From Streptomyces sp. NRRL S-340 (lineage in GTDB: Bacteria; Actinomycetota; Actinomycetes; Streptomycetales; Streptomycetaceae), in NCBI RefSeq assembly GCF_000720185.1, contig NZ_JOIY01000037.1, positions 1-64,000 of the forward strand: 64,000 nucleotides of DNA, given 5' to 3'. Within the stretch, counting starts at the first letter, position 1. Every line of letters starts with the position of its first letter. Shown here in pieces: positions 46,765 to 56,664 of the stretch. Position numbers and translations under genes: made by a program. A model generated the notes under the pieces. The model had not been told where the DNA came from, searched no databases, and saw only the letters and a program-made list of their open reading frames with translations.

Positions 46765-47235
46765 TCAGCAGGGGCGCAGGGACCAGATCGGGTCCCACGT
46801 GGCCGTACCGGCCTCGTAGGCGGTGGACGTCCAGCGGACGCTGCCGTCCTTGTTGAAGAACCTGGCGACCGTGCCGGGCGTCTGGTTGTTGGTGAAGGGA
46901 CCGTTGCCGGTCCAGTTGTTGAGATTCCACGTCTGGCACTTGTAGAAGTCGAACTTCTGGCCGTTGACGAGCATGCAGAGGTGGCCGTACGCGCAGTCCA
47001 GGTCCTTCACGGCGGCCCGGCCCTTGGGCGCGGCGGTGACGGTCAGGCCGTCGTAGCGGACCGCGTCGGCGGACACGTGCAGCGCCTTCGGGTGGCCGGC
47101 CAGGACCTGCTCGGCCTGCTGCTGGAGACTGGTCACCCGGGTGCCGGCCGGGTCCGCGGCGGAGGCCGCGGCCGAGGCGCCGGCGATCAGTGCGGTGGCC
47201 GCGACGAACAGCGCGGCGGGCTTCTTCACGTTCAC
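46765..47235 (-). CDS. Secreted protein, peptidase inhibitor I36-like
   Basis: The 156-residue protein has a signal peptide (KKPAALFVAATALIAGASAAASA) and a C-terminal domain of about 90 residues with four spaced cysteines, DCAYGHLCMLVNGQ, KCQTWNLNNW and a final Cys. This matches the I36 inhibitor/beta-gamma crystallin-like family of Streptomyces secreted proteins, some of which inhibit metalloproteases. The GTG at 47235 follows GGGGGAA; an ATG four codons upstream is less likely. It has its own transcription unit. Confidence 0.8.
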   Translation of the reverse strand: MNVKKPAALFVAATALIAGASAAASAADPAGTRVTSLQQQAEQVLAGHPKALHVSADAVRYDGLTVTAAPKGRAAVKDLDCAYGHLCMLVNGQKFDFYKCQTWNLNNWTGNGPFTNNQTPGTVARFFNKDGSVRWTSTAYEAGTATWDPIWSLRPC

Positions 47236-47332
47236 AGGTTCCCCCATGTGACGAAGGTGGTCGTTCCGCCGGAGCGGAGTGGTTCCACCGTCGCAGGGGC
47301 CGCGCGGCGCCGGTACCTCGGAAGTCTCAGGG

Positions 47333-48943
47333 TCACCTGCGGCCCGGGGGCGTGTACTCCTTGAGGTAGTGGGCGACGCGGGCGCAGTAGTCGCGGTACT
47401 TCGGGGGGACTCCGCCCGCGCCGTTCACCTTCCGGAACGACGTCCGGTAGGCGGCGGCGATCAGGACCCGTTTGTCGCCGGGCAGGCCCGGTTTCAGGTT
47501 CGGGGCGATGAAGCACAGGTAGCGGCCCATGGCCGGGACGGACACGGCGGCCGGGAACGGGGGCCGGGGGATCGTGGCCGCCGGCTGCCCGTCGGACCGG
47601 ATCCACCAGCGCAGCACGCGCGGGGTCCAGCGGGCGATGCCGTACTCGTCCTTGGCGGGGTCGGACAGGTTGGGGTCGAAGTCGCTCTCCGCCTTCAGCA
47701 TGGCGGCGATCAGGGCGGGGGTGACGTCCGGGTTCGGGCAGGCGTGCGCGGCGTCGACGATCAGCGGCCGGTAGGAGGGCGGGACGCCCTGGTCGGTACG
47801 GAGTTCGGGGGCGCCGTAGGTGGCGGGGGCGACGGCTCCCGGCAGGGCCGCGGTGTCCTCCGGGCGGAGCGTGGTGTTCGCGGCGGGCGGCGGGTCGTGC
47901 GCCAGGGCGCCGATGCCGTAGCCGAGCGCGGCGACGGCGGCCCCGGCGAGCACGCCGCCGGTGAGCAGCCGGCCGCGGCGGCCCCGCGCGGCGCCCCGCA
48001 GGCGCAGCCGCCGGACGCCGGGCGGACGCGCGGTGCCCGCCGCGGCCCCCACGCGCCGCAGCAGGGCCTCGGTGCCGATCCGGTCGGCGTGCGCGCGGGT
48101 CAGGCACTCCTGGAGGATCTCCCGCCAGGCGCACGGGAGTCCGGGGGACAGGGTGAGTTGGGCCGTGCCGCGGGCGTAGGCGACGGCGGCGTCCCGGCGG
48201 GCCGTCGGGGTGCCGCCGGGCAGCGGGAAGGCGCCGGTGAGGGTCAGGTGGGCGAGGACGCCGAAGGCCCAGATGTCGGCGGACGGGCGGATCTGGCGCC
48301 CGCGTTCGCCGACCTCGGACCACAGCAGCTCGGGCGGGGTGTAGTCGGGGGTGGAGAAGGCGGGGGAGTAGGCGTGCGTGCCTTCGAGTTCGGCGGCCAT
48401 GTTGAAGTCGGCCAGGCGTGCCGAACCGTCTCGCATCAGCAGCACGTTGGCCGGTTTCAGGTCACCGTGCACCCAGCCGGCCCGGTGCAGCTGGGCCAGG
48501 CCCTCGCAGATCTGGGCGAGCAGCGCGTCTTTCGCGGCGGGCCGGGGGCCGGCGGCGAGCAGCGCGGCCAGCGAGCCCTCCGCCTTCTCCAGGACGAGGA
48601 CGGTCGCGCCGTCGAGGGCGGGGTGGTCCGGGTCGTCGACGGTGAGGGTCTCGTACATCCGGATCAGCCGGGGGCGGCGCAGCCGGCGGTGCAACGTCAC
48701 CTCCCGTTCGACGAGTTCACGCAGATGGGCGAGGCGGCGCGGGGTGCCCGTGCCGGTGGGCAGGAACTTCAGCGCGGCCGTGCGCGGCAGGTCGGACGGG
48801 GTGCCGCCCCCCGCGCCGCCGCCCGCTCCGGTGCGCCGGGCCTCGTACACGCTGCCGAAGGCCCCCGTGGCGATGGGCCGCCGCACCTCCCAGACGCCGA
48901 CCCGGTAGCCGCGGGGCACCGGAACGGCGTACGGCTCGCTCAC
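47333..48943 (-). CDS. Ser/Thr protein kinase fused to a lytic-transglycosylase-like domain
   Basis: The 536-residue protein has an intracellular kinase domain (about residues 15-285), one membrane helix (about 325-345) and an external C-terminal domain. Kinase features: glycine loop TGAFGSVY (26-33), Lys in AALKFL, catalytic Asp161 in HGDLKPANVLL, and DFN (Asp179) in place of DFG. The external domain, PALIAAMLKAESDFDP with Glu419 then YGIARWTP, resembles an SLT/goose-type lysozyme fold. It could read or cut peptidoglycan and signal inward, a variation on PASTA kinases. The GTG overlaps the FHA gene stop by four bases, so they are coupled. Confidence 0.82.
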   Translation of the reverse strand: MSEPYAVPVPRGYRVGVWEVRRPIATGAFGSVYEARRTGAGGGAGGGTPSDLPRTAALKFLPTGTGTPRRLAHLRELVEREVTLHRRLRRPRLIRMYETLTVDDPDHPALDGATVLVLEKAEGSLAALLAAGPRPAAKDALLAQICEGLAQLHRAGWVHGDLKPANVLLMRDGSARLADFNMAAELEGTHAYSPAFSTPDYTPPELLWSEVGERGRQIRPSADIWAFGVLAHLTLTGAFPLPGGTPTARRDAAVAYARGTAQLTLSPGLPCAWREILQECLTRAHADRIGTEALLRRVGAAAGTARPPGVRRLRLRGAARGRRGRLLTGGVLAGAAVAALGYGIGALAHDPPPAANTTLRPEDTAALPGAVAPATYGAPELRTDQGVPPSYRPLIVDAAHACPNPDVTPALIAAMLKAESDFDPNLSDPAKDEYGIARWTPRVLRWWIRSDGQPAATIPRPPFPAAVSVPAMGRYLCFIAPNLKPGLPGDKRVLIAAAYRTSFRKVNGAGGVPPKYRDYCARVAHYLKEYTPPGRR

Positions 48944-49728
48944 CGCTGGTCCGGGCCGGGGACGGCCGGCTGCCCGGCCGGCACCGTCCGGCGCTGCGGT
49001 GGCGGCGCCGTCAGTACCACCAGGTCGTCCTCGCGCACCAGGTCGAAGCGGAGCGCGAGCGAGACCAGCGACTCCTTCTTGCCGTTGAGCCGCGGACCGG
49101 TCTCGGCGGTGTCCGGACCGGGTTTGAGGCGCAGCTTCACGGCCAGGTAGTCGATGTTCCACTGCACCGACGTACGGGACGCGGCGGGCCAGGCGGGCCG
49201 CAGCCGCTCCACGACCTGGTCGACGGTGGGCAGCGGTGCGTGCGGGTCGCCCCGCAGCCGGGGCTCGCACAGGGCTGCGAGCACGGCGAAGTAGCGCTTG
49301 GCCCGGTCCACGGAGAAGGCGGGCGCGGTGGGTTCGCCGTCCGGCCCGTCCGGTCCGGCCAGGTAGTCGTGCCGGGGCGCCCACACCTCGATCGGCAGCA
49401 GGTCACCGGCGGCGGGCAGCACGATCCGGGAGAACTCGAAGGGGACGGGCGCGTCCAGCCGTCCCGGCCCGACCTTGATGTGTTCGCCCGCGCCCTCCGG
49501 GTTCTCCACGACGTAGGTCTGGTGCGCGGAGAGGTTGCTGAGTATCCAGAAGGCGCCGTGCGCGGTGATCACACCGGCGCGGCGGGAGACCCCGTCGTGC
49601 CCGATCACCAGGTCGTTGTCCGGGGCAAAGCGCCCGAAGGCGAGGCGGTCGCCGGGCGCCAGCCGCAACTGGGTGCCGGTTCGCCCGTCCTCCGTGGTCG
49701 GCGGAGGTACCACGATGATGCTGTACAA
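48940..49728 (-). CDS. FHA-domain protein coupled to the kinase gene
   Basis: The 262-residue protein has an FHA-type N-terminal domain (LAPGDRLAFGRFAPDNDLVIG, VSRRAGVITAHGAFWILSNLS), which binds phosphothreonine peptides. The C-terminal half is helical with a winged-helix-like part (TVDQVVERLRPAWPAASRTSVQWNIDYLAVKLRLK) near its middle. The start is TTG, confirmed by GGGGAG seven bases upstream. It probably recognises the phosphorylated kinase encoded next, or its substrate, and may bind DNA. Confidence 0.85.
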   Translation of the reverse strand: MYSIIVVPPPTTEDGRTGTQLRLAPGDRLAFGRFAPDNDLVIGHDGVSRRAGVITAHGAFWILSNLSAHQTYVVENPEGAGEHIKVGPGRLDAPVPFEFSRIVLPAAGDLLPIEVWAPRHDYLAGPDGPDGEPTAPAFSVDRAKRYFAVLAALCEPRLRGDPHAPLPTVDQVVERLRPAWPAASRTSVQWNIDYLAVKLRLKPGPDTAETGPRLNGKKESLVSLALRFDLVREDDLVVLTAPPPQRRTVPAGQPAVPGPDQR

Positions 49729-49780
49729 GGTGCGTCTCCCCGTGCCTGACGGCTACGGACCCCAGAGTAGGGCGACGCAC

Positions 49781-49822
49781 CAGGGCCGTGTCTCCCCTTG
49801 CACGGGGTGAGACACGGCCCTG
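49781..49822 (-). terminator. Terminator of the DUF4190-like gene
   Basis: A perfect 14-bp stem (CAGGGCCGTGTCTC / GAGACACGGCCCTG) encloses 14 bases that can also pair as CCCC/GGGG. It lies 54 bases after the stop at 49877 and upstream of the FHA gene, separating the two units. Confidence 0.85.
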
Positions 49823-49876
49823 GAGATGAATGGCGTGAACTGGCCAGTCCTATGGTCGGACGGTCGGCCCGGCCGG

Positions 49877-50443
49877 TCAGTAACGCGGGCGGTTGAACCA
49901 GGCCTTGCCCTTGGAACCGCCGACGAAGCAGGCGATCAGGACCGCGAGGACCAGGTGGACGAGGCCCACGATCGTGAACGGCCACAGGCCGAGCACCGCG
50001 GTGATGATGCCGAAGACCAGGATGGTGATCCGGGCGCCGTTGCCGCCCGAGGTGAACTTGGTGGCCAGCACGGCCGCGAACACGCCCCACGCGATCGCGA
50101 AGACCACCAGCGCCCACAGCCTGCCGGTCGAGTAGTCGGCGAGCTGCTGGAAGGCGGAGTTGTCCTTGAGGCTGTCGTCCTTCTGGGCGGCGTTGATGGT
50201 GGCCGCCGCGACGGCGAAGATGCCCGCGCCGATCACCTGGAGGCCGACGATCACCCACAGCATCACGCGGGCCGCGCTCACGTTGCCCGGCATGGTCTGC
50301 GGCGCGCCGACGCCGTAGGGCTGCTGGCCCAGCGGCGGGGCCTGCGGGTAGCCGTAACCGGGCGCCTGGCCCTGCGGGGGCTGGCCGTAACCGGGCTGCT
50401 GCTGCGGGGCGCCGTAGGGGTTGTTCGGGTCGCCGTAACTCAT
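49877..50443 (-). CDS. DUF4190-type membrane protein with Gln/Pro/Gly N terminus
   Basis: The 188-residue protein has about 50 residues rich in Gln, Pro, Gly and Tyr (PGYGQPPQGQAPGYGYPQAP), then four membrane helices. The final helix pair ILVFGIITAVLGLWPFTIVGLVHLVLAVLIACF is typical of DUF4190-like envelope proteins. Function unknown. The ATG has GGAGG 12 bases upstream. It diverges from folD over 261 bases, which contain the direct TTGCAC repeats near 50611-50624 (minus strand), a possible regulator site. Confidence 0.75.
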   Translation of the reverse strand: MSYGDPNNPYGAPQQQPGYGQPPQGQAPGYGYPQAPPLGQQPYGVGAPQTMPGNVSAARVMLWVIVGLQVIGAGIFAVAAATINAAQKDDSLKDNSAFQQLADYSTGRLWALVVFAIAWGVFAAVLATKFTSGGNGARITILVFGIITAVLGLWPFTIVGLVHLVLAVLIACFVGGSKGKAWFNRPRY

Positions 50444-50704
50444 GGCGGGGTTTCCTCCGTGGATCAAGTGCGGGGACGACGCGCGGCACCGTACGGAGGA
50501 GATGTCTACAGAAAGCGGTCCGTCCCCCCGATGAGCTGCCCGCGGCACTGTGCTGCTCATCGTTCTTGACCGAATGCTTACTTGTCCAGTCGTATCAGTC
50601 ATGTGTTGTGCAAGTGCAACATCACGATCATGGATGCGCACGACGGGCAGCGGCCGGACCGCCCTGATTGGAACCGGGGGCCGGTCATCCGCGAGGATGG
50701 GTCC

Positions 50705-51559
50705 ATGACCGCCCAGATTCTCGATGGCAAGGCCACCGCAGCCGCGATCAAGTCCGATCTGACCGCCCGCGTGGCGGCGCTGAAGGAGAAGGGCGTCACG
50801 CCCGGCCTCGGCACGATCCTGGTCGGTGACGACCCCGGCAGCCGCAAGTACGTCGCGGGCAAGCACCGCGACTGCGCCCAGGTCGGCATCGCCTCCATCC
50901 AGCGCGAGCTTCCGGCCACCGCCACCCAGGAGGAGATCGAGGCGGCCGTCCGCGAGCTGAACGAGGACCCCGCCTGCACCGGCTACATCGTCCAACTGCC
51001 CCTGCCCAAGGGCATCGACGAGAACCGGATCCTGGAACTGATGGACCCCGACAAGGACGCCGACGGCCTGCACCCGATGAACCTCGGCCGCCTCGTCCTC
51101 AACGAGCCGGCCCCGCTGCCCTGCACCCCCAACGGCGTGCTGACCCTGCTGCGCCGCTACGGCGTGGAGATCAAGGGCGCCGAGGTCGTGGTCGTCGGCC
51201 GCGGCGTCACCATCGGCCGCCCGATGCCCCTGCTGCTCACCCGCCGCAGCGAGAACGCCACGGTCACCCAGTGCCACACCGGCACCCGTGACCTGTCCGC
51301 CCACCTGAAGCGGGCCGACATCATCGTCGCCGCGGCCGGTTCCCCGCACCTGATCCGCGCCGAGGACGTCAAGCCGGGCGCGGCCGTCCTCGACGTCGGC
51401 GTCTCCCGCAACGACGAGGGCAAGATCGTCGGGGACGTCCACCCGGACGTCGCCGAGGTGGCCGGCTGGCTCTCCCCGAACCCCGGCGGTGTCGGCCCGA
51501 TGACCCGGGCCCAGTTGCTGGTGAACGTCGTCGAGGCGGCGGAGCGCAGTGTCGGCTGA
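50705..51559 (+). CDS. folD: Methylenetetrahydrofolate dehydrogenase/cyclohydrolase
   Basis: FolD interconverts methylene-, methenyl- and 10-formyl-tetrahydrofolate, supplying formyl groups for PurN and PurH. The 284-residue protein has the two family signatures: [15 protein letters not shown] in the N-terminal domain and [15 protein letters not shown] near the C terminus. The catalytic Lys is in the K-HRDC segment (the usual Tyr-x3-Lys). The NADP site is [13 protein letters not shown]. The ATG at 50705 has GAGGA upstream. Its end overlaps the next gene. Confidence 0.97.
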   Translation: MTAQILDGKATAAAIKSDLTARVAALKEKGVTPGLGTILVGDDPGSRKYVAGKHRDCAQVGIASIQRELPATATQEEIEAAVRELNEDPACTGYIVQLPLPKGIDENRILELMDPDKDADGLHPMNLGRLVLNEPAPLPCTPNGVLTLLRRYGVEIKGAEVVVVGRGVTIGRPMPLLLTRRSENATVTQCHTGTRDLSAHLKRADIIVAAAGSPHLIRAEDVKPGAAVLDVGVSRNDEGKIVGDVHPDVAEVAGWLSPNPGGVGPMTRAQLLVNVVEAAERSVG

Positions 51560-52082
51560 GGCGGGCGGCGCCGTGCGGGAGACGGCCGGGGAGGGGTCCG
51601 GAGGACAGGCCCGGCGGAAGGCTCCGGAGGGCACCGGGGCCGGTGCCGGGTCCGGTGCCGGTTCCGGGCAGCACAAGCGCCGTGCGCGCCGGGGCACGCG
51701 CCGCTTCCCCCTGTTCACCAAGGACACCGCACGCCCCGAGGGCGGCGGGCGGGCCGCCCCCGGCGACGCCCCGGCGCCCGCCCGGCAGTGGCCGCTGCTC
51801 ACCGTGCTGGTCGTGGTCGGGACCGGTCTGCTGGTGACCGCCCTCGACGCGTTCCGGGTGGGCCTGCTGCTGATCGGCGCCGGTCTGCTGGGCGGGGCGG
51901 TGATGCGCTGGATGCTGCCCCGCGTCGGCATGCTCGCCGTCCGCTCCCGGTTCACCGACATCGTGACCTACGGGATCCTCGGCGTCGTCATCGTGCTGCT
52001 GGCCCTGATGGCGCAGCCCCGGCCGTGGCTGGAGATCCCGTTCCTGGACGACGTGCTGCACTACACGGTCCGCAACCGCTGA
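51549..52082 (+). CDS. DUF3017-type membrane protein
   Basis: The 177-residue protein has a basic, Gly-rich N terminus of about 80 residues and three membrane helices ([52 protein letters not shown]). Members are nearly always encoded after folD in actinomycetes. The GTG start overlaps folD by 11 bases, so they are coupled. Function unknown. Confidence 0.82.
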   Translation: MSAEAGGAVRETAGEGSGGQARRKAPEGTGAGAGSGAGSGQHKRRARRGTRRFPLFTKDTARPEGGGRAAPGDAPAPARQWPLLTVLVVVGTGLLVTALDAFRVGLLLIGAGLLGGAVMRWMLPRVGMLAVRSRFTDIVTYGILGVVIVLLALMAQPRPWLEIPFLDDVLHYTVRNR

Positions 52083-52378
52083 CGCGGTCCCTACACCCTC
52101 GTGCGTAGGGTGACGGCGGTCCATCCTCTCCCCCGAGTCAGGACGGGCCGCCGCCGGGACCAACCCTGCGGGACGGGAACGGGCGGTTCAACGCCTGTCC
52201 GCGCGCTGTGGCACGGAAGTGACTGTTCCGCTACGGTGTCCGCGCTTCGCCACAGGCATGTCCATGATCGGCGTGGGAACCGTTCGCCGCGCCCGTGTCG
52301 TCACTCGCCGCGAGGAGCGGTGCGGAAGCAGCGCGAGCAGCAGGGCGAGGGGCGGCGTGGGACGCCGGGAGGTGAGCG

Positions 52379-52924
52379 ATGGGCGCCTGGCAGCCGTTGC
52401 CGGACGATCTGCCGCCGGAGGTACGGCACTTCGTGGAGCAACTGCGGCTCCTCAAGGACGGGACCGGCCTCAGCCTGGTCTCGCTCGGCGCGCGCACCGC
52501 GTACAGCAAGTCCTCCTGGCAGCGCTACCTCAACGCCACCCAGCCCCCGCCCCGGCAGGCGGTCGCGGCGCTGTGCCGGGTGGCGGGCCTGGCCGGGGCG
52601 GACGCCGAACGCCACACCGTGCGCTGGGAGATGGCCGTCAAGGTCTGGCCCAAGCCGACGGCGGCGGTCCCCGCGCAGGCGCACGCACAGGTCCAGCCAC
52701 AGGGGCAGGCGCTGGTGCCGGTGGCGCTGCCGGTGGCGGACGGGCCCGGCGGCGAGGTGCGGGAGGCCTACGAGGAGGTTCCCACCGTTCCCTGGTGGGA
52801 CCGGCCCGAAGAGCGGCCGGCGGTGCCCCGGCGCGGGCCCGGCGGGCGTCTGCTGGTGTACGCCGTCGCGCTGCTCGCCGCGCTGCTGGTGACCGCGGTC
52901 GTGGGCGCCGTCGCGCTGGGATGA
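52379..52924 (+). CDS. Membrane-anchored helix-turn-helix protein
   Basis: The 181-residue protein begins with an XRE-like domain (LRLLKDGTGLSLVSLGARTAYSKSSWQRYLNATQPPPRQAVAALCRV). A Gln/Pro/Val linker and one C-terminal membrane helix (LLVYAVALLAALLVTAVVGAVAL) follow. It is paralogous at its N terminus to the next gene. The ATG has GGGAGGTGAG upstream. A membrane-tethered DNA-binding protein would suit signalling of an envelope state to nearby promoters (inference). Confidence 0.82.
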   Translation: MGAWQPLPDDLPPEVRHFVEQLRLLKDGTGLSLVSLGARTAYSKSSWQRYLNATQPPPRQAVAALCRVAGLAGADAERHTVRWEMAVKVWPKPTAAVPAQAHAQVQPQGQALVPVALPVADGPGGEVREAYEEVPTVPWWDRPEERPAVPRRGPGGRLLVYAVALLAALLVTAVVGAVALG

Positions 52925-53149
52925 CGCGACGGCGGAACGACGATGAGGCGACACCGGCGGGGTGTGTCCCGTGGTGTGTCGATGTGTTGACAAAATAGGG
53001 ATCTGGGGCGGAGTCGTCCGACGGCAGATCCTGACCCGAACGCCAGGCACTGACGTGGGCGATCGGCGCGACGGCGCGTGCCCCCGCCCGAACGGGCACC
53101 ACACGCGGGGAAGTACCGGCACGTACCGGGGGGAAGAGGGGAAGCAGCA

Positions 53150-55006
53150 ATGCCTCGTTGGAAGGCCTTGCCCGAAGACGTCGATCCGCAGGTCAAGGAG
53201 TTCGCGAGCCAGTTGCGGCGGCTCGTGGACCGGTCCGGCCTCAGTATCGCGGCCCTCGCCGACCGCACCGGCTACAGCAGGACGTCCTGGGAGCGCTACC
53301 TCAACGGGCGGCTTCTTGCGCCCAAGGGGGCGGTGGTCGCGCTCGCCGAGGTCACCGACACCAATCCGGTCCACCTGACCACGATGTGGGAGCTGGCCGA
53401 GCGCGCCTGGAGCCGCGCCGAGCTGCGCCACGACCGGACCATGGAAGCCATCCGCATCGCCCAGGCGCGCGCCGCCCTCGGGGAGTTCGGCGCACCCGCA
53501 CCGGGGACGGAGAGCAACGGCACCCTGCCGGACGGCCGGCAGTCGGACGGCCCGCAGGTGGACGGCCGGCAGCCGAAGGGCACGCCGTCCGGTGGCACGT
53601 ATGCGAAGGGCGCGCATGCGAGCGGGACCACGGCGATCGGGACCGACGTGAACGGGGCCGAGGCGAAGAGGACCACGGTGAACGGGGCCGAGGCGAAGAG
53701 GACCACGGTGAACGGGACCGAGGCGCACGGCGGTGAGACGAGGAACGGCAGGACGAACGGCGGCAAGGGGAACGGCGGCAAGGTGAGGGTGCCGCGCTGG
53801 GGCAGCGCCCAGGCGCCGGGCGCGCTCCTTGCGGGCATCGCGGGCCCGGCGGGGGTGTCCCCGACGGTTCCGCCGCAGCCGACGGCGTCCGACGCGGACG
53901 CGCGGGAGAGGGGCGCGCGGGAGCGGGAGGGGCGTGCGAGGGAGGCGCGCGAGCAGGGGCCGCGGGCGGCGGCACCGGCGCCGGGATCCCGTACCGGCAC
54001 CGGCGGCGGCGCCCGCACCGCTCCCGAGGCCGCCCCCGCCGCCGGGTCCCGCGCCGAATCCGCCGCGGCGACCGTCGTCAAGTCCTCCGGCGGGGCGCAC
54101 GGGACGCATGGCGACGCCGGCACGGGCGCGGTCACCGACTCCGAGTCCGGTTCCGTTCCGGGTTCCGGTTCCGGCCCGGTCGCCGGTCCGGCCCGGAAGG
54201 TGAACTCGTGGGGCGTGGCCGGGTACCGGGGGCCGGCCCCGATGGGCGGAAAGCGCGAGTCCGGCGGCGCGGCCACCGCACCCGACGGTGAACCGCCCCA
54301 GCCACCGCACCCGGCCGTCCCCGGACCCGCCCCCGTCCCCGCCCCCGGACCCGTCCCCGTCCCCGGATCCGTCCCCACCCCTGTGCCCGGCACGGCGCCC
54401 GCCGCCGTTCCGGGTGCCGCGACGGCCGCCGCCGCCCCCGCGCCCGCCCCCGGCACCGGCGTTTCCCCCGCTGCCGGGCCCGCTCCCGCCCCCGCTCCCG
54501 CTCCCGGCGGGATGTTCCGGCGGCAGTTGGCGATGTTCTTCGCGGGCATGGCCGCGACGCTCCTGGTGATCGGGGTCGTCTTCTACTTCACGGGCGGCTT
54601 CGGCGGGACGAGGACGCGGGGCGCGACCGCGTCCCCCTCGCCGTCCGCCACCACCGGACCCAGCCTGCCGCCCGGTGTGAAGTGCGCCGGGGAGGGCTGC
54701 ACCGGCAAGGACGCCGAGGCCATGGGGTGCAGTGGCGAGCGGGGGACCACGGACCGCAGTGTCACCGTGGGCACGACCCTCGTCGAGGTCCGCTACAGCA
54801 AGACCTGCGGTGCCGCCTGGGGCCGTATCACGCAGGCGGAGCAGGGCGACGAGGTCAAGGTCACGGTCGGCACGCGGACGCGGACCGACACGCTCGCGAC
54901 CCCGGGCGACACCATCGCGTACACGCCGATGCTGCCCGTGAAGGACGCGGCACAGGCGACGGTGTGCGTGACGCTCGCGACGGGTCAGCAGGGGTGCACG
55001 AGGTAG
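53150..55006 (+). CDS. Helix-turn-helix protein with DUF2690 extracellular domain
   Basis: The 618-residue protein has an N-terminal XRE-like domain (residues about 15-75). About 380 residues of low-complexity linker follow, then one membrane helix (LAMFFAGMAATLLVIGVVFYF). The external DUF2690 domain of about 120 residues has paired cysteines (CAGEGCTGKDAEAMGC, VEVRYSKTCGAAWGR, TVCVTLATGQQGC). The linker holds tandem repeats. The ATG follows GGGGAAG. A promoter with TTGACA at 52987 may drive it. Its role is unknown; the topology implies transfer of an external signal to DNA or to the anchored partner encoded upstream. Confidence 0.85.
   Translation: MPRWKALPEDVDPQVKEFASQLRRLVDRSGLSIAALADRTGYSRTSWERYLNGRLLAPKGAVVALAEVTDTNPVHLTTMWELAERAWSRAELRHDRTMEAIRIAQARAALGEFGAPAPGTESNGTLPDGRQSDGPQVDGRQPKGTPSGGTYAKGAHASGTTAIGTDVNGAEAKRTTVNGAEAKRTTVNGTEAHGGETRNGRTNGGKGNGGKVRVPRWGSAQAPGALLAGIAGPAGVSPTVPPQPTASDADARERGAREREGRAREAREQGPRAAAPAPGSRTGTGGGARTAPEAAPAAGSRAESAAATVVKSSGGAHGTHGDAGTGAVTDSESGSVPGSGSGPVAGPARKVNSWGVAGYRGPAPMGGKRESGGAATAPDGEPPQPPHPAVPGPAPVPAPGPVPVPGSVPTPVPGTAPAAVPGAATAAAAPAPAPGTGVSPAAGPAPAPAPAPGGMFRRQLAMFFAGMAATLLVIGVVFYFTGGFGGTRTRGATASPSPSATTGPSLPPGVKCAGEGCTGKDAEAMGCSGERGTTDRSVTVGTTLVEVRYSKTCGAAWGRITQAEQGDEVKVTVGTRTRTDTLATPGDTIAYTPMLPVKDAAQATVCVTLATGQQGCTR
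53648..53716 (+). repeat. 30-bp tandem repeat in the DUF2690 gene linker
   Basis: Two identical 30-bp units (53648-53677 and 53678-53707) encode VNGAEAKRTT twice. A partial third copy follows with one change. The reading frame is kept, so expansion lengthens the disordered linker only. Confidence 0.85.
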
Positions 55007-55321
55007 GCGGTGCCGCAAGGGGGCGCTCCGGCAGCGGAGGGGCGGGAGCGCCACGCAGCGGGCCACCGGAAAGAAATGGCCGACGGCGTGCATGAGGTCC
55101 GCCGTTCGGGGCACGTGGACCTCACCCCCACGGGAGTCCGGTGCTCCGGTACCCCCATCCGGCGGCCGCCTTCGTCTCTCCTCTCCCGGACGGGCGGCCG
55201 CCTCCCGTGCCCGCTCTTCCCCGCTCCCTGCCCGTCACCTGCCCTTCCCGGGTCACTCTGTGGGACGGGCCACAGGGACCCGGCCGTGCGGGGTGCCGGA
55301 TGCGCGATAGCCTGACCGCTG

Positions 55322-55341
55322 GATCTCTCTTGACGCCGAGA

Positions 55342-55345
<4 letters not shown>
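55322..55345. promoter_or_regulatory. Candidate mdh operator (MarR/TamR-type palindrome)
   Basis: GATCTCTC - TTGACGCC - GAGAGATC has perfect 8-base arms. It overlaps the first bases downstream of the candidate promoter, where a repressor would block mdh. In S. coelicolor the MarR-family protein TamR controls mdh and other TCA genes; that this is its site is my inference. Confidence 0.55.
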
Positions 55346-56452
<1,107 letters not shown>

Positions 56453-56512
56453 GAGCTGCGAACAAAAGGGGCGCCCGGCTCGCGGCGTCCGGCACGCACG
56501 CTCGCGGCGTTG

Positions 56513-56551
56513 CCGGAAGGCCCTGGTAGCTCCGCTACAAGGACCTTCCGG
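56513..56551. terminator. Long imperfect palindrome after mdh, probable terminator
   Basis: Arms 56513-56530 and 56534-56551 pair over 18 positions with two mismatches around a 3-base loop. The flank CTCGCGGCGTTG before it and its form suggest a member of a dispersed Streptomyces palindrome family. Confidence 0.6.
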
Positions 56552-56664
56552 TCACGGTAGTGCCCACTTGACAATTCGCTTCCCTCGCGAGTCGAGACGC
56601 CCCTATGCTGATGGTCCATCAGTACGACGTGCAGTGAGCATCGTTCACACCTCGGGGGAGTCGC

